Source: Paraburkholderia kirstenboschensis
Lineage (GTDB): Bacteria; Pseudomonadota; Gammaproteobacteria; Burkholderiales; Burkholderiaceae
Direction: 5' to 3'
Assembly (NCBI RefSeq): GCF_904848585.1
Contig: NZ_CAJHCR010000003.1
Location: 372,001 to 436,000 of the forward strand
DNA: 64,000 nucleotides
Below are positions 52,666-61,395 of the stretch, piece by piece. How positions within the stretch are numbered: the first letter of the stretch is position 1; each line of letters begins with the position of its first letter. The notes under the pieces were generated by a model. That model was not told the origin of the DNA. It did no database searches and saw only the letters and a list, made by a program, of their open reading frames with translations. Position numbers and translations under genes: made by a program.

Positions 52666-54075
52666 TCAGTCGACCATCCACGTGTCCTTGGTCCCGCCTC
52701 CCTGCGACGAATTGACGACGAGCGAGCCTTCCTGCAACGCGACGCGAGTGAGTCCGCCCGCAACCATCGTGACGGTCTTGCCCGACAGCACGAAGGGACG
52801 CAGATCGATATGGCGCGGCGCGATGCCGGCCTCGACAAACGTGGGGCAAGCGGACAGCGCCAGCGTGGGTTGAGCGATATAGCCCGCTGGCCGCGCGATC
52901 AGACGCTCGCGAAACGCTTCGATTTCGGCCTTCGTCGAAGCAGGTCCGACAAGCATGCCGTAGCCACCCGCGCCGTGTACTTCCTTCACGACCAGTTCCG
53001 GCAGATGCGCAAGCGTGTACGCCAGATCGTCCGGCTTGCGGCACTGGAACGTGGGAACGTTGTTCAGAATCGGCTTCTCGCCCAGGTAGAACTCGATCAT
53101 TTCCGGCACATACGGATAGATCGATTTGTCGTCGGCGATGCCCGTGCCCATCGCGTTCGCGAGCGCGACGCGTCCCGCGCGATACGCGGTCAAGAGGCCA
53201 GGCACGCCGAGCGCCGAATCGTTACGGAACGCTAGCGGGTCAAGAAAATCGTCGTCCACGCGGCGATAGATCACGTCCACACGCTTCGGTCCCTGCGTCG
53301 TGCGCATGAACACATAGTTGTCGTCGACGAAAAGATCTTTGCCTTCCACCAGTTCGACACCCATCTGCTGCGCGAGGAACGTGTGCTCGAAATACGCGGA
53401 GTTGTACATGCCCGGCGTGAGTACCACCACGACCGGATCGTCGACGCCTTCGGGCGCCACCGAGCGCAGCGTATCGAGCAGAAGATCGGGATAATGCGCG
53501 ACCGGCGCAATGCGGTTCTGTACGAAAAGCTCGGGAAAAAGCCGCATCATCATCTTGCGGTTCTCGAGCATGTACGACACACCCGACGGCACCCGCAGAT
53601 TGTCTTCGAGCACGTAGAACTCGCCTTCGTCGCCGGCGCGCACCACGTCGACACCGGCAATGTGCGCGTAAACACCGAGCGGCACATTCACGCCCTGCAT
53701 TTCCGGCCGATATTGCGCGTTGGTATAAACCTGTTCAGCGGGAACGATGCCGGCGCGCACGATCTTGCGATCGTGGTACACGTCGTGGATGAACAGATTG
53801 AGCGCCCGGACCCGCTGACGCAGACCCGCTTCGAGCGTCTTCCATTCGCTGCGCGGAATGATGCGTGGAATCAGGTCGAAGGGAATTAGCCGCTCGGTTC
53901 CCGACAGGTCGCCGTTCACCGCAAACGTAATACCGACCCGGCGAAACAGCAGGTCCGCTTCGGCACGCTTGCGTGCGATCGCTTCGTTTCCCTGCTTCGA
54001 GAGCCACCGTTCGAAGCGCGCGTAGTGTGGCCGCACGGCATCGTCATGATGACGCATCTCGTCATAGCATCGCAT
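52666..54075 (-). CDS. Circularly permuted ATP-grasp ligase-like protein
   Basis: A 469-residue member of the circularly permuted ATP-grasp family (DUF404/DUF407). FDLIPRIIPRSEWKTLEAGL, then VLEDNLRVPSGVSYMLENRK with acidic and Lys ATP contacts, and VVKEVHGAGGYGMLVGP (the Gly-rich, Lys-bearing loop) are diagnostic; the end reads VNSSQGGGTKDTW. It likely forms an amide bond between a carboxylate and an amine. As first gene of the cluster, it would make a peptide or modified protein that the transglutaminase and Anbu act on. The start at 54075 has only a weak GGGG site. Confidence 0.9.
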   Translation of the reverse strand: MRCYDEMRHHDDAVRPHYARFERWLSKQGNEAIARKRAEADLLFRRVGITFAVNGDLSGTERLIPFDLIPRIIPRSEWKTLEAGLRQRVRALNLFIHDVYHDRKIVRAGIVPAEQVYTNAQYRPEMQGVNVPLGVYAHIAGVDVVRAGDEGEFYVLEDNLRVPSGVSYMLENRKMMMRLFPELFVQNRIAPVAHYPDLLLDTLRSVAPEGVDDPVVVVLTPGMYNSAYFEHTFLAQQMGVELVEGKDLFVDDNYVFMRTTQGPKRVDVIYRRVDDDFLDPLAFRNDSALGVPGLLTAYRAGRVALANAMGTGIADDKSIYPYVPEMIEFYLGEKPILNNVPTFQCRKPDDLAYTLAHLPELVVKEVHGAGGYGMLVGPASTKAEIEAFRERLIARPAGYIAQPTLALSACPTFVEAGIAPRHIDLRPFVLSGKTVTMVAGGLTRVALQEGSLVVNSSQGGGTKDTWMVD

Positions 54076-54463
54076 GTCACGCCCCGCTCTTGTTGTCGGA
54101 TAGAAGGCGAATGCGCTGCGCATTCGGTGTTCGATATTCGTTCAAGCAAGCGCTATGCCATTCGGCTTTTAGCGCGTGAAACCGCAGACGTGCACACGAA
54201 CAGCGCATAGCGGGGCGGAGGGTCTCGTTGTCATCGTACTGCGGCAGCACACGATGCGCTAGTACAGTGCACGCACGCATTGCCGATGCACCGCGTCGCG
54301 CTTTCGGGCGCCTGCGGCGCGCAAAAACGGGCGCAAAAAAATCCCCGTGGATTTTCATCCACGGGGATTCATACGACTTGCAGAGCGGAATTGCAGTGCG
54401 CGAGGCCCGGAGGTCAACCAGGGCGAACTGTGGTCAACCGCCTCGCCGACGCACGATGCGCAA
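54076..54463. other. Intergenic region between ATP-grasp and HU genes
   Basis: These 388 bases hold the HU terminator (54334-54369) and, upstream of 54075, the promoter of the ATP-grasp cluster. No gene is apparent. Confidence 0.6.
54334..54369 (-). terminator. Terminator of the HU gene
   Basis: A perfect 13-bp stem, AATCCCCGTGGAT and ATCCACGGGGATT, with a four-base loop. Read on the minus strand, it ends in seven Ts. It lies about 95 bases after the HU stop. Confidence 0.9.
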
Positions 54464-54916
54464 TTAGCCTGCTGCAGCGTCCTTCAGCTTCTTCAGCGGG
54501 CGTGCCTTGATGCGCACGCTAGCCGGCTTGGCCGGGAACCAGCGCTCTTCGCCCGAGAACGGGTCTTTGCCGAAGCGCTTTTTCTTGGCCGGCACAGCTT
54601 GCACGACGATCTTCAGAAGACCCGACAGCGTGAATTCGCCAGCGCCCTTCTTGTGAACTGCGCCGAGGATCGTGTCTTCGAGCGCGGCCAGGACGGCCTT
54701 CGCAGCCTTCGGTTCCACAGCGGCGCGTTCAGCAACGTGTGCAGCCAGCGAGGCCTTCGTGAAGGTGTCCTTGATCGGCGACGGTGCGCTGGACGCCTTC
54801 ACGGCGACCTTCTTAGCTGCGGCAGCTTTCTTCGCAGGGACTTTCTTTGCAGCAACCTTCTTGGTCGGTACCGGGGCAGCAGCCTTCTTGGCCACCTTTT
54901 TTGCGGAAGTCGGCAT
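54464..54916 (-). CDS. HU-family DNA-binding protein with Ala/Lys-rich N-terminal tail
   Basis: A 150-residue nucleoid protein. Residues 1-45 are an Ala/Lys/Pro tail (SAKKVAKKAAAPVPTKK) like histone H1. An HU/IHF fold follows: IKDTFTKASLAAHVAERAAV, the helix KAVLAALEDTILGAV, GAGEFTLSGL and the DNA-binding arm GKDPFSGEERWFPAKPASVR. It binds DNA with little sequence preference and bends it. AGGAGAAAC precedes the ATG at 54916, and a strong terminator follows. Tailed HU proteins occur in beta-proteobacteria; ordinary HU lacks the tail. Confidence 0.92.
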   Translation of the reverse strand: MPTSAKKVAKKAAAPVPTKKVAAKKVPAKKAAAAKKVAVKASSAPSPIKDTFTKASLAAHVAERAAVEPKAAKAVLAALEDTILGAVHKKGAGEFTLSGLLKIVVQAVPAKKKRFGKDPFSGEERWFPAKPASVRIKARPLKKLKDAAAG

Positions 54917-55375
54917 GTTTCTCCTACCTGTTGTGGTCAGTGAATTGCACGAAGCGCATACGGTATGTGCACGCTTCAACGCCGGATTCTACAAGCGCTA
55001 ATGCGATTTGCGCGACTCTTTTATGTATAACAGCGCAGGTTTGTTGCGCGGCGCAGACTGCGCGACACGTTTTGATGCTTGTTTCAGGGGGTAAACTGGT
55101 TCAGCGGGTCCGGCAACACCGACACGTAAGTTGCGTTACAAGCGGTTTCAGTGCGTGTATAGCGGCACATTCTGCACGGCACGATGGATCGACGCGTGCC
55201 ATCGCCTGGTCGTTTTTAGCGCCGCTCACACCGCGTTTCGATGTGCATTGGACGGCGCTGGCCTTATCTTCGATTCGCGACGTAACAGGCAACGGTGCTT
55301 CGGGTAACTCCGCATTGGCCGCGCCGCGTGAATCTTTGCAGCCATCGCGTCACATCCGCAGTCTCATTTCCCGGG
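54917..55375. other. Intergenic region between HU and MocR genes
   Basis: A gap of 459 bases on the upstream side of the HU gene, so the HU promoter must be here. No ORF with both a ribosome site and typical codon use is present, and I see no RNA gene or terminator with a T-run for the MocR gene. Confidence 0.5.
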
Positions 55376-56881
55376 CTATGAAGCGAGGCCCGCGAGGATG
55401 CCCGCAAGCTTCTTGAGCGACGTGTCGATATGTTGCTCGGCAATGTTGCCGTAGCCGAAAATCAGACCGGCCTGCGGTTTAACGCGCTGATAAAACGGCG
55501 CGAGTCCATAGAGACCGATTGACGCCTCGCGCGCGGCCATCACCACTGCCTGCTCCGTCAGCGGCGCTCGCAGGCGCGCCGCCATGTGGATGCCGGCGGT
55601 CGGCACGATCGGCTCGAACCAGGGTGAAAGACCTCCTTGCAGATGTTCGAGCAGTCGCGCGCGCCGCGCCGCGTAGGTCTTGTGCATGCGCCGCAAGTGC
55701 TTGGCGAAATCGCCGTTGAGCATGAACGACGCAAGCGCGGTTTGGGTGAGCGTGCAGCCGTGCCAATCCGCAATCTGCCGCGCCTTGTAAAGCGGCCCGT
55801 AAAGCGACGCGGGGGGCACCACGTAGCCGACCCGCAACTCGGGAAAGATAGTTTTCGAAAACGTGCCTACGTATGCAACCAGGCCGGCACGGTCGAGGCT
55901 TTTCAACGGCTCCATCGGCCGGCCTTCGAAACGGTACTCGCAGTCGTAATCGTCTTCGATGATTACGGCACCGCGCTTCTGCGCCCATTCGAGCAGTTCG
56001 ACGCGACGCTCGAGACTCATCGGCATGCCCAGCGGAAACTGATGCGACGGCGTCACGTAGACCAGCCGCGCGTTCTCCGGCAGCTTGCCGACGATCAAAC
56101 CTTCACGGTCGACGGGCACGTGCGCCACACGCGCACCGGTCGCCGTGAAGCACGCGTGCGCCGGCGGGTAACCGGGATCTTCGATGGCCGCGACTTCGCC
56201 CGGGCCGAGCGTCACACGCGCGAGCAGGTCGAGCGCGTGCTGCGCGCCTTGCGTGACGATCACCTCTTCCCAGTTGCTCGACACCGCCCGGTTGAACGCG
56301 AGGTAGCGTGCGATCGCGAGACGCAACTCCTGTTCGCCGGCCGCGTCGCGATAGGTCCCCTGTCCGCGCGCCTGCGCACGCAACGCGTGATTCACACAGC
56401 GGCGCCAGACGTCGAATGGAAACAGTGTCTTGTCGGTGGCGCCGCCGACGAAATCGTATGGCGACGGCACCGATGGCCGCGGCACCGGCAAGCTGTCGGG
56501 CATCCGCTCCCACAGCGGTTGTGCGCGCGCGGCGTCCCGCCTGTCCTTCGCACGTTCGCGCGACGAATCCGCCACGCGCGCATGCGGCGAGCGCTCCACC
56601 GGCAAGCGCTCAAGACCGTCGGCGACGAACGTGCCCGATCCGGCCCGCGCGGTGAGATAGCCTTCGGAGAGAAGCCGCTCGAACACGTCGAGCGTGGTCT
56701 TGCGCGACACGCCCAACTGCGTCGCGAGATCGCGCGTGGACGGCAAGCGCGTGCCGCCGGCAAGACGCCCTTCGAGTATGCCGGCTCGCAACTGTCGATA
56801 AATCTGTCCGGACAGATCGTGATGCCCTTCTACGGCGATGTGGATTTCCATTTGACCGGCTACCTGAGATGTCCGCGCCAT
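55376..56881 (-). CDS. MocR-family regulator (GntR HTH plus aminotransferase domain)
   Basis: A 501-residue PdxR/GabR-like regulator. The N-terminal GntR HTH (about 15-85) reads LSGQIYRQLRAGILEGRLAG and GTRLPSTRDLATQLGVSRKT. The C-terminal class I aminotransferase domain (about 125-495) binds PLP: the Lys is in VAYVGTFSKTIFPELRVGYV and the Asp/Tyr loop in IIEDDYDCEYRFEGRPMEPL. These proteins sense an amino compound through PLP. It follows the peptide symporter by 62 bases on the same strand. The start could also be at 56851; both sites are weak. The gab operon is one possible target but is 50 kb away. Confidence 0.88.
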   Translation of the reverse strand: MARTSQVAGQMEIHIAVEGHHDLSGQIYRQLRAGILEGRLAGGTRLPSTRDLATQLGVSRKTTLDVFERLLSEGYLTARAGSGTFVADGLERLPVERSPHARVADSSRERAKDRRDAARAQPLWERMPDSLPVPRPSVPSPYDFVGGATDKTLFPFDVWRRCVNHALRAQARGQGTYRDAAGEQELRLAIARYLAFNRAVSSNWEEVIVTQGAQHALDLLARVTLGPGEVAAIEDPGYPPAHACFTATGARVAHVPVDREGLIVGKLPENARLVYVTPSHQFPLGMPMSLERRVELLEWAQKRGAVIIEDDYDCEYRFEGRPMEPLKSLDRAGLVAYVGTFSKTIFPELRVGYVVPPASLYGPLYKARQIADWHGCTLTQTALASFMLNGDFAKHLRRMHKTYAARRARLLEHLQGGLSPWFEPIVPTAGIHMAARLRAPLTEQAVVMAAREASIGLYGLAPFYQRVKPQAGLIFGYGNIAEQHIDTSLKKLAGILAGLAS

Positions 56882-56943
56882 GATACTTCGGCGAGGCCAA
56901 ACGGCAGCCGCAAACTGAACCCATCGCGTTCCGGCGAGCTCGC

Positions 56944-58485
56944 TTATTCCGTCACCGCGCCGCCGGGCGTAGCAGACCGCGTTGCGCCGTCGCGCGCCTC
57001 GTCGCTGCATCGCTGATGTTCACGCGACAGTTTGCGCATCAGCGGCAACAGCAGTACCGCGACGAGCGCACCCGCGGCGGCAAGCCAGCCGAGACCGGTG
57101 AAGAGCTTCGTATAAAGCGGCAACGACACGAGCGGGTCCATGTCGCCGGCCGGCATCTGCGCGAAATTCGCGACCACGCTGCCCAGATACTGCGACACAC
57201 CGGTTGCGACGAAGTACGCGCCCATCATGAAGCCGCTCATGCGAGCGGGTACGTAGCGGGCGATCATCGCGAGGCCCAGGCCGCTCACCAGCAGTTCGCC
57301 GAGCGAATACAGGCCGTAGCCGCCGACCATGAACCACGACGACACGCGTCCGTTCACAGCAGACTGACCGCTTGCCGCATAGACGAAGAAGCCGGCCGCC
57401 ACCACCGCGAAGCCGAACGCGTATTTGACCGCGACCGGGACGTCGTTGCCGCTCTTCGCGAGCCGCGTATAAAGCAGCGCAAGCAACGGGCTCAGCAGCA
57501 TGATCCAGATCGGATTGAGCGCCTGGAATTGCGCCGCGCTCCACGTAAAGAGCGTCATGCCGAACAGCGAGAACCGCGGATCGACATTGCGCAGCGCGAA
57601 CAGCGTGAGCGACGTGGACATCTGCACATAGAACACGAAGAACAGAATCACCTGAGCCGTGAGGATCAACGCAGCCACGAGACCCGCACGCTCCGAGCGT
57701 TCGCACTTGAGCAGCATATAGCCGAAAATAGCCAGAATCGCGACGCCCGCCGCGTACACGCAGGCGACCGCGATCGCCTTGTGCTGCAGCACGAACATGG
57801 TCGCCGCGCCCAGTGCGATGCCACCAGCCGCGACCGCGCAGACGCGCCGCCAGCGTACCGGCTCGGCGTCCGGCGCGGAGCCGATATGCGCGAGCGTGCG
57901 AAACATCACGAAGTAGTTCGCCACCGACAACAGCATCCCCGCGCAGCAGACGCCAAAGGCCGTATGCCAGCCCCAATGATCCTTGATCCACGGTGTGGCG
58001 AGCATGGACACCGTCGAGCCGATATTGACCGCCATGTAGTAAATCGTGAACGCGCTGTCGATGCGCGCGTCGTCGCCTTCATAGATGCGCCGCACGAGAT
58101 TGGCCGCGTTCGCCTTGAAAAGACCGTTGCCCACGACGATCACGCCAAGCGACGCGTACATGAACGCAAGCTGGTCGTTGGGCAGCGCCAGCATCAGATA
58201 ACCGGCGGCCAGCACCACGGCGCCGAAAATCATCGTGCGGCGCGCGCCCAGAATCTTGTCGCCGATCCAGCCGCCTATAGACGGCGACGCGTAGACGAGC
58301 GCGGTGAACGCGCCCCACGTGAGCGTCGCGTGGCTGTCCGCAAAGTGCAGCTTGTCGATCATGAACAGCACGAGCAGCGCGGCCATGCCGTAGTAGCCGA
58401 AACGTTCCCACATCTCGATCAGGAAGACCGTCGAAAAGGAACGCGTCTGCGAAACATGCGCGCCAGCGCGTTTGGATAAATCCAT
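56944..58485 (-). CDS. POT/PTR-family peptide:H+ symporter
   Basis: A proton-coupled oligopeptide transporter of 513 residues and about fourteen helices. The family motif FLIEMWERFGYYGMAALLVL (E-x-x-E-R-F-x-Y-Y-G) is near residue 25, followed by PSIGGWIGDKILGARRTMIF and the PTR2 signature NIGSTVSMLATPWI. It takes up di- and tripeptides. ATGATG follows GAGGTA; I use the second ATG (58485), which has better spacing. The MocR gene just downstream may regulate it or be co-transcribed. Confidence 0.92.
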   Translation of the reverse strand: MDLSKRAGAHVSQTRSFSTVFLIEMWERFGYYGMAALLVLFMIDKLHFADSHATLTWGAFTALVYASPSIGGWIGDKILGARRTMIFGAVVLAAGYLMLALPNDQLAFMYASLGVIVVGNGLFKANAANLVRRIYEGDDARIDSAFTIYYMAVNIGSTVSMLATPWIKDHWGWHTAFGVCCAGMLLSVANYFVMFRTLAHIGSAPDAEPVRWRRVCAVAAGGIALGAATMFVLQHKAIAVACVYAAGVAILAIFGYMLLKCERSERAGLVAALILTAQVILFFVFYVQMSTSLTLFALRNVDPRFSLFGMTLFTWSAAQFQALNPIWIMLLSPLLALLYTRLAKSGNDVPVAVKYAFGFAVVAAGFFVYAASGQSAVNGRVSSWFMVGGYGLYSLGELLVSGLGLAMIARYVPARMSGFMMGAYFVATGVSQYLGSVVANFAQMPAGDMDPLVSLPLYTKLFTGLGWLAAAGALVAVLLLPLMRKLSREHQRCSDEARDGATRSATPGGAVTE

Positions 58486-59017
58486 CATTACCTCTTGCTT
58501 GAAACAGTTGTGTGCGGCGGCGAGAACTTGTTAGTCGCCGCGAACCATCGAATTGCGGAAAACGGCCCGACGGCCAGGAGTTATCGGCCCAGGCGTTTGG
58601 GCTTGCATCTCGCTAGCCCATACTTGGGGATTCGGGAGCGGCATCAACCTGGCTCGCGCGGTCGCGCGTGCGTGAGTGGATGCATGAGTCCGCGCCTGAG
58701 TACATGCCCAAGTACATGCCCATGTGCGTACGCGGAGATTGTCCTTCGTGTCATGCCTTTGTCGTCTTGATATTCAATTTGCATAGCGTTGCAAACGGCC
58801 GAAGCCTGGCGCGATCCTGGAGGAAGAGACGCTCGGCTTTCGCGGCGTCATCGGTCAAATTGGCCGGAGGTCGTGTGGCTTCTGGCAACATAGCGTGCTG
58901 TCTTGAAAAATGCGGCGCGTATCCAACCGGGGCTCCAGGCCCGCAGTCCCGGCAAGGCGTCATCAAACCATATTTGTATATATCAAACAAATTTTGACGG
59001 GCTAATTTCCTCCTGCT
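58486..59017. promoter_or_regulatory. Divergent region between POT symporter and XRE-cupin gene
   Basis: A gap of 532 bases. The end near the XRE-cupin gene has an AT-rich run with CAAACCATATTTG (58964-58976), TTTGTATATATCAAA (58973-58987) and CAAACAAATTTTG (58984-58996), overlapping imperfect palindromes built on CAAA/TTTG, likely an autoregulatory operator. The rest shows no gene. Confidence 0.5.
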
Positions 59018-59590
59018 ATGGTCACGACAATTCATAAGAGCAATGCGGCACTCGAAATAGGCAGCAAGATCCGCGCGTTGCGGCAACGACTCAAGCGAAC
59101 GCTGGACGACACGGCAACCGCGGCGGGAATTTCCAAGCCGTTTTTGTCGCAGGTGGAGAGAGGTTTGGCGTCGCCCTCCATCACGTCGCTTGCCGGTATC
59201 GCTCACGCGCTGGGAGTGACGGTGCAGTATTTCGTCGACACGCCTAGCGAAGAGCGGTCCGTGAGCCGCGGCGATCAGTTGAAGTTTTTCGGTTTCGCGG
59301 ACTCGGCCAATCTGTTTGCCCGATTGACCAATGTGACGGGCGGCCGTCAGCTCGAGGCGATCCTCGTGAGAATGCCGCCGGGGCAAAAGCGCTCGGAAGT
59401 CACGACGCATGCCGGTGAAGAGTTCATGTATGTGATCGACGGCGAAGTGTCGTTGACGCTGGAAGGCAAGACGTTTGTGCTGCGCGCGGGAGACCGCGCG
59501 CATTACGAATCGACGGTGCCGCACAGCTGGGTGAACACCGCTCGCGTGGAGTCGGTGGTTGTCTGGGTCGGCACACCGAGACTGTTTTAA
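59018..59590 (+). CDS. XRE-family regulator with cupin domain
   Basis: A 190-residue regulator. The HTH (about 15-70) reads IGSKIRALRQRLKRTLDDTA and ISKPFLSQVERGLASPSITS. The cupin domain (about 115-185) has TTHAGEEFMYVIDGEVSLTL and LRAGDRAHYESTVPHSWVN. It is of the PuuR/SutR type and probably represses genes beside it. Peptide transporter genes follow 173 bases later on the same strand and are the best target candidates. No Shine-Dalgarno site is visible before the ATG at 59018, so translation may be weak or the message may be leaderless. Confidence 0.88.
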   Translation: MVTTIHKSNAALEIGSKIRALRQRLKRTLDDTATAAGISKPFLSQVERGLASPSITSLAGIAHALGVTVQYFVDTPSEERSVSRGDQLKFFGFADSANLFARLTNVTGGRQLEAILVRMPPGQKRSEVTTHAGEEFMYVIDGEVSLTLEGKTFVLRAGDRAHYESTVPHSWVNTARVESVVVWVGTPRLF

Positions 59591-59658
59591 AGAAGCGGGC
59601 TACTTTTCCGGTTCATCCGGCAGGGACAGCCTGCATTACCAAATGTAAGGATTCCTGC

Positions 59659-59697
59659 ATGTCGGACAAACAACAAGGGCCGCCCCGGCCCGAATAA
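59659..59697 (+). CDS. Possible 12-codon leader ORF before oppA
   Basis: ATG at 59659 with AAGGA seven bases before it, then twelve codons giving MSDKQQGPPRPE and a TAA. Its Pro-rich end and place between the regulator and the peptide-binding protein suit a leader peptide, but chance is a real alternative at this length. Confidence 0.25.
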   Translation: MSDKQQGPPRPE

Positions 59698-59763
59698 GAC
59701 AGATAGCCGGGCGCTCCCGCGTCAGCGCGTTTCTCTCTCGACCTTTCCTGCGATTCTGAACCG

Positions 59764-61380
59764 ATGAAAACCCCGTTTGCCTATGCGACGGCGCTGAGCG
59801 CGCTCGTCCTTACATTTGCCTCTTCCGCGTTTGCCGTCACGGTGCCGCCCGGCGTCACGCTCGCCGCCAGCCAGGAGATCACCCGCCAGGTGCCGGCGGA
59901 AACCGAATCGCTCGACCCCGCTCATATCGAATCGTGGACCGGCAACACCATTGCGCTCGACCTGTTCGAGGGCCTCACGCGCATCGACGCGGCCGGCGCG
60001 GTCGTCCCGGGCGTCGCGCAATCGTGGACGCGCACCGCGCCCGACACCTGGGTCTTCAAGCTGCGTCACGACGCGCGCTGGAGCAACGGCCAGCCGGTCA
60101 CGGCGGCGGACTTCATTTACGCATGGCAACGCGTGCTCGATCCGAAAACCGGCTCGAAATATACGGTGTTGGTCGAATTCGTGAAGAACGCGAAGGCAAT
60201 CCTCGCGGGCAAGGCACCGCTCGCGAGCCTCGGCGCGCGAGCCGTCGATCCGTACACGCTCGAAGTCACCACCGAAGTGCCTGCGGCCTTCTTCCCGCAA
60301 CTCGCCGCGATGCCGACCATGGCGCCGGTCAACCGCGACGTCGTGGCGAAGTTCGGCGGCGAGTGGACGCGGCCGGGCAACTTCGTCGGCAACGGGCCTT
60401 ATACGCTCGCCGACTGGCAACCCAACAACCGTCTCGTCGGCGCGAAGAGCAAAACCTACTGGAACGCGAGCAAGGTCGCGATCACGAAAGTGACCTATCT
60501 GCCGATCGAAAACGATGAAACGGCCATGCGCATGTATCAGGCCGGCCAGTTCGATTACACGTATTCGATTCCGTCGGGCATCTATGCACAAGTGAGCAAG
60601 CAGTTCGGCCCCGAGCTCAAGACCGGCCTGCAAATCGCGACTTACTACTACAGCCTGAACAACGAAGACCCGCTCTTCAAGGACAAGCGTGTGCGTCAGG
60701 CGCTTTCGATGGTGCTCGACCGCGATCTGCTGACGCAGCGCCTGACCGCCGACGGCGAGTTGCCGATGTACGGCCTCATCTCCAAGGGCACACAAGGCGC
60801 GGCTGTATTCAAGCCGGACTGGGCAGGCTGGCCGATGGCAAAGCGCGTCGACTACGCACGTAATCTGTTGAAGAGCGCCGGCTATTCCGACGCGAAGCCG
60901 CTCACTTTCACGCTTACGTACAACACGAACGACCTGCACAAGAAGGTTGCGCTTTTCGCGACGTCCGAATGGCGTACCAAGCTCGGCGTGACCACGAAGC
61001 TCGAAAACGTCGAATACAAGGTGTTGCTCAAGCAGCGGCATGACGGCAAGGTGCAGGCCTCGCGCGACGGCTGGTTCGTCGACTACAACGACGCGATGTC
61101 GTACTTCGACCTGATCCGCTGCAACAGCGTGCAGAACGATCAGCGCTACTGCAATCCGCAAGTGGACAAGATCGTCGACGAAGCCAACCAGCAACTCGAC
61201 GACGCAAAGCGCACCGAGCTTCTCACGAAGGCGCATGACACGGCAATGAACGACTACCCGATGGTGCCGCTCTTCCAGTACTCGGCGGTACGGCTCGTGA
61301 AGCCGTATGTGGGCGGCTATACGTCGACCAACTACGTCGATCAGCGCGCCACGCAAGACATGTATCTGATCAAGCACTAA
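59764..61380 (+). CDS. oppA: Oligopeptide ABC transporter substrate-binding protein
   Basis: A 538-residue periplasmic protein of the SBP family 5. The signal peptide ends near ASSAFA at residue 22. PAETESLDPAHIESWTGNTI and DLFEGLTRIDAAGAVVPGVA are the family signature, and the substrate lobe has YYYSLNNEDPLFKDKRVRQA. OppA proteins capture peptides of two to five residues; murein tripeptide is another option (MppA-like). It heads an oppABCD operon, with oppB 15 bases downstream. The ribosome site is weak. Confidence 0.92.
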   Translation: MKTPFAYATALSALVLTFASSAFAVTVPPGVTLAASQEITRQVPAETESLDPAHIESWTGNTIALDLFEGLTRIDAAGAVVPGVAQSWTRTAPDTWVFKLRHDARWSNGQPVTAADFIYAWQRVLDPKTGSKYTVLVEFVKNAKAILAGKAPLASLGARAVDPYTLEVTTEVPAAFFPQLAAMPTMAPVNRDVVAKFGGEWTRPGNFVGNGPYTLADWQPNNRLVGAKSKTYWNASKVAITKVTYLPIENDETAMRMYQAGQFDYTYSIPSGIYAQVSKQFGPELKTGLQIATYYYSLNNEDPLFKDKRVRQALSMVLDRDLLTQRLTADGELPMYGLISKGTQGAAVFKPDWAGWPMAKRVDYARNLLKSAGYSDAKPLTFTLTYNTNDLHKKVALFATSEWRTKLGVTTKLENVEYKVLLKQRHDGKVQASRDGWFVDYNDAMSYFDLIRCNSVQNDQRYCNPQVDKIVDEANQQLDDAKRTELLTKAHDTAMNDYPMVPLFQYSAVRLVKPYVGGYTSTNYVDQRATQDMYLIKH

Positions 61381-61395
61381 GCGCGGAGCACCGAC

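Noticed and set aside
57016..58479. A 487-codon plus-strand frame over the peptide symporter
   Set aside because: It mirrors a clear POT transporter on the other strand; the Arg/His/Glu-rich product has no membrane or domain pattern.
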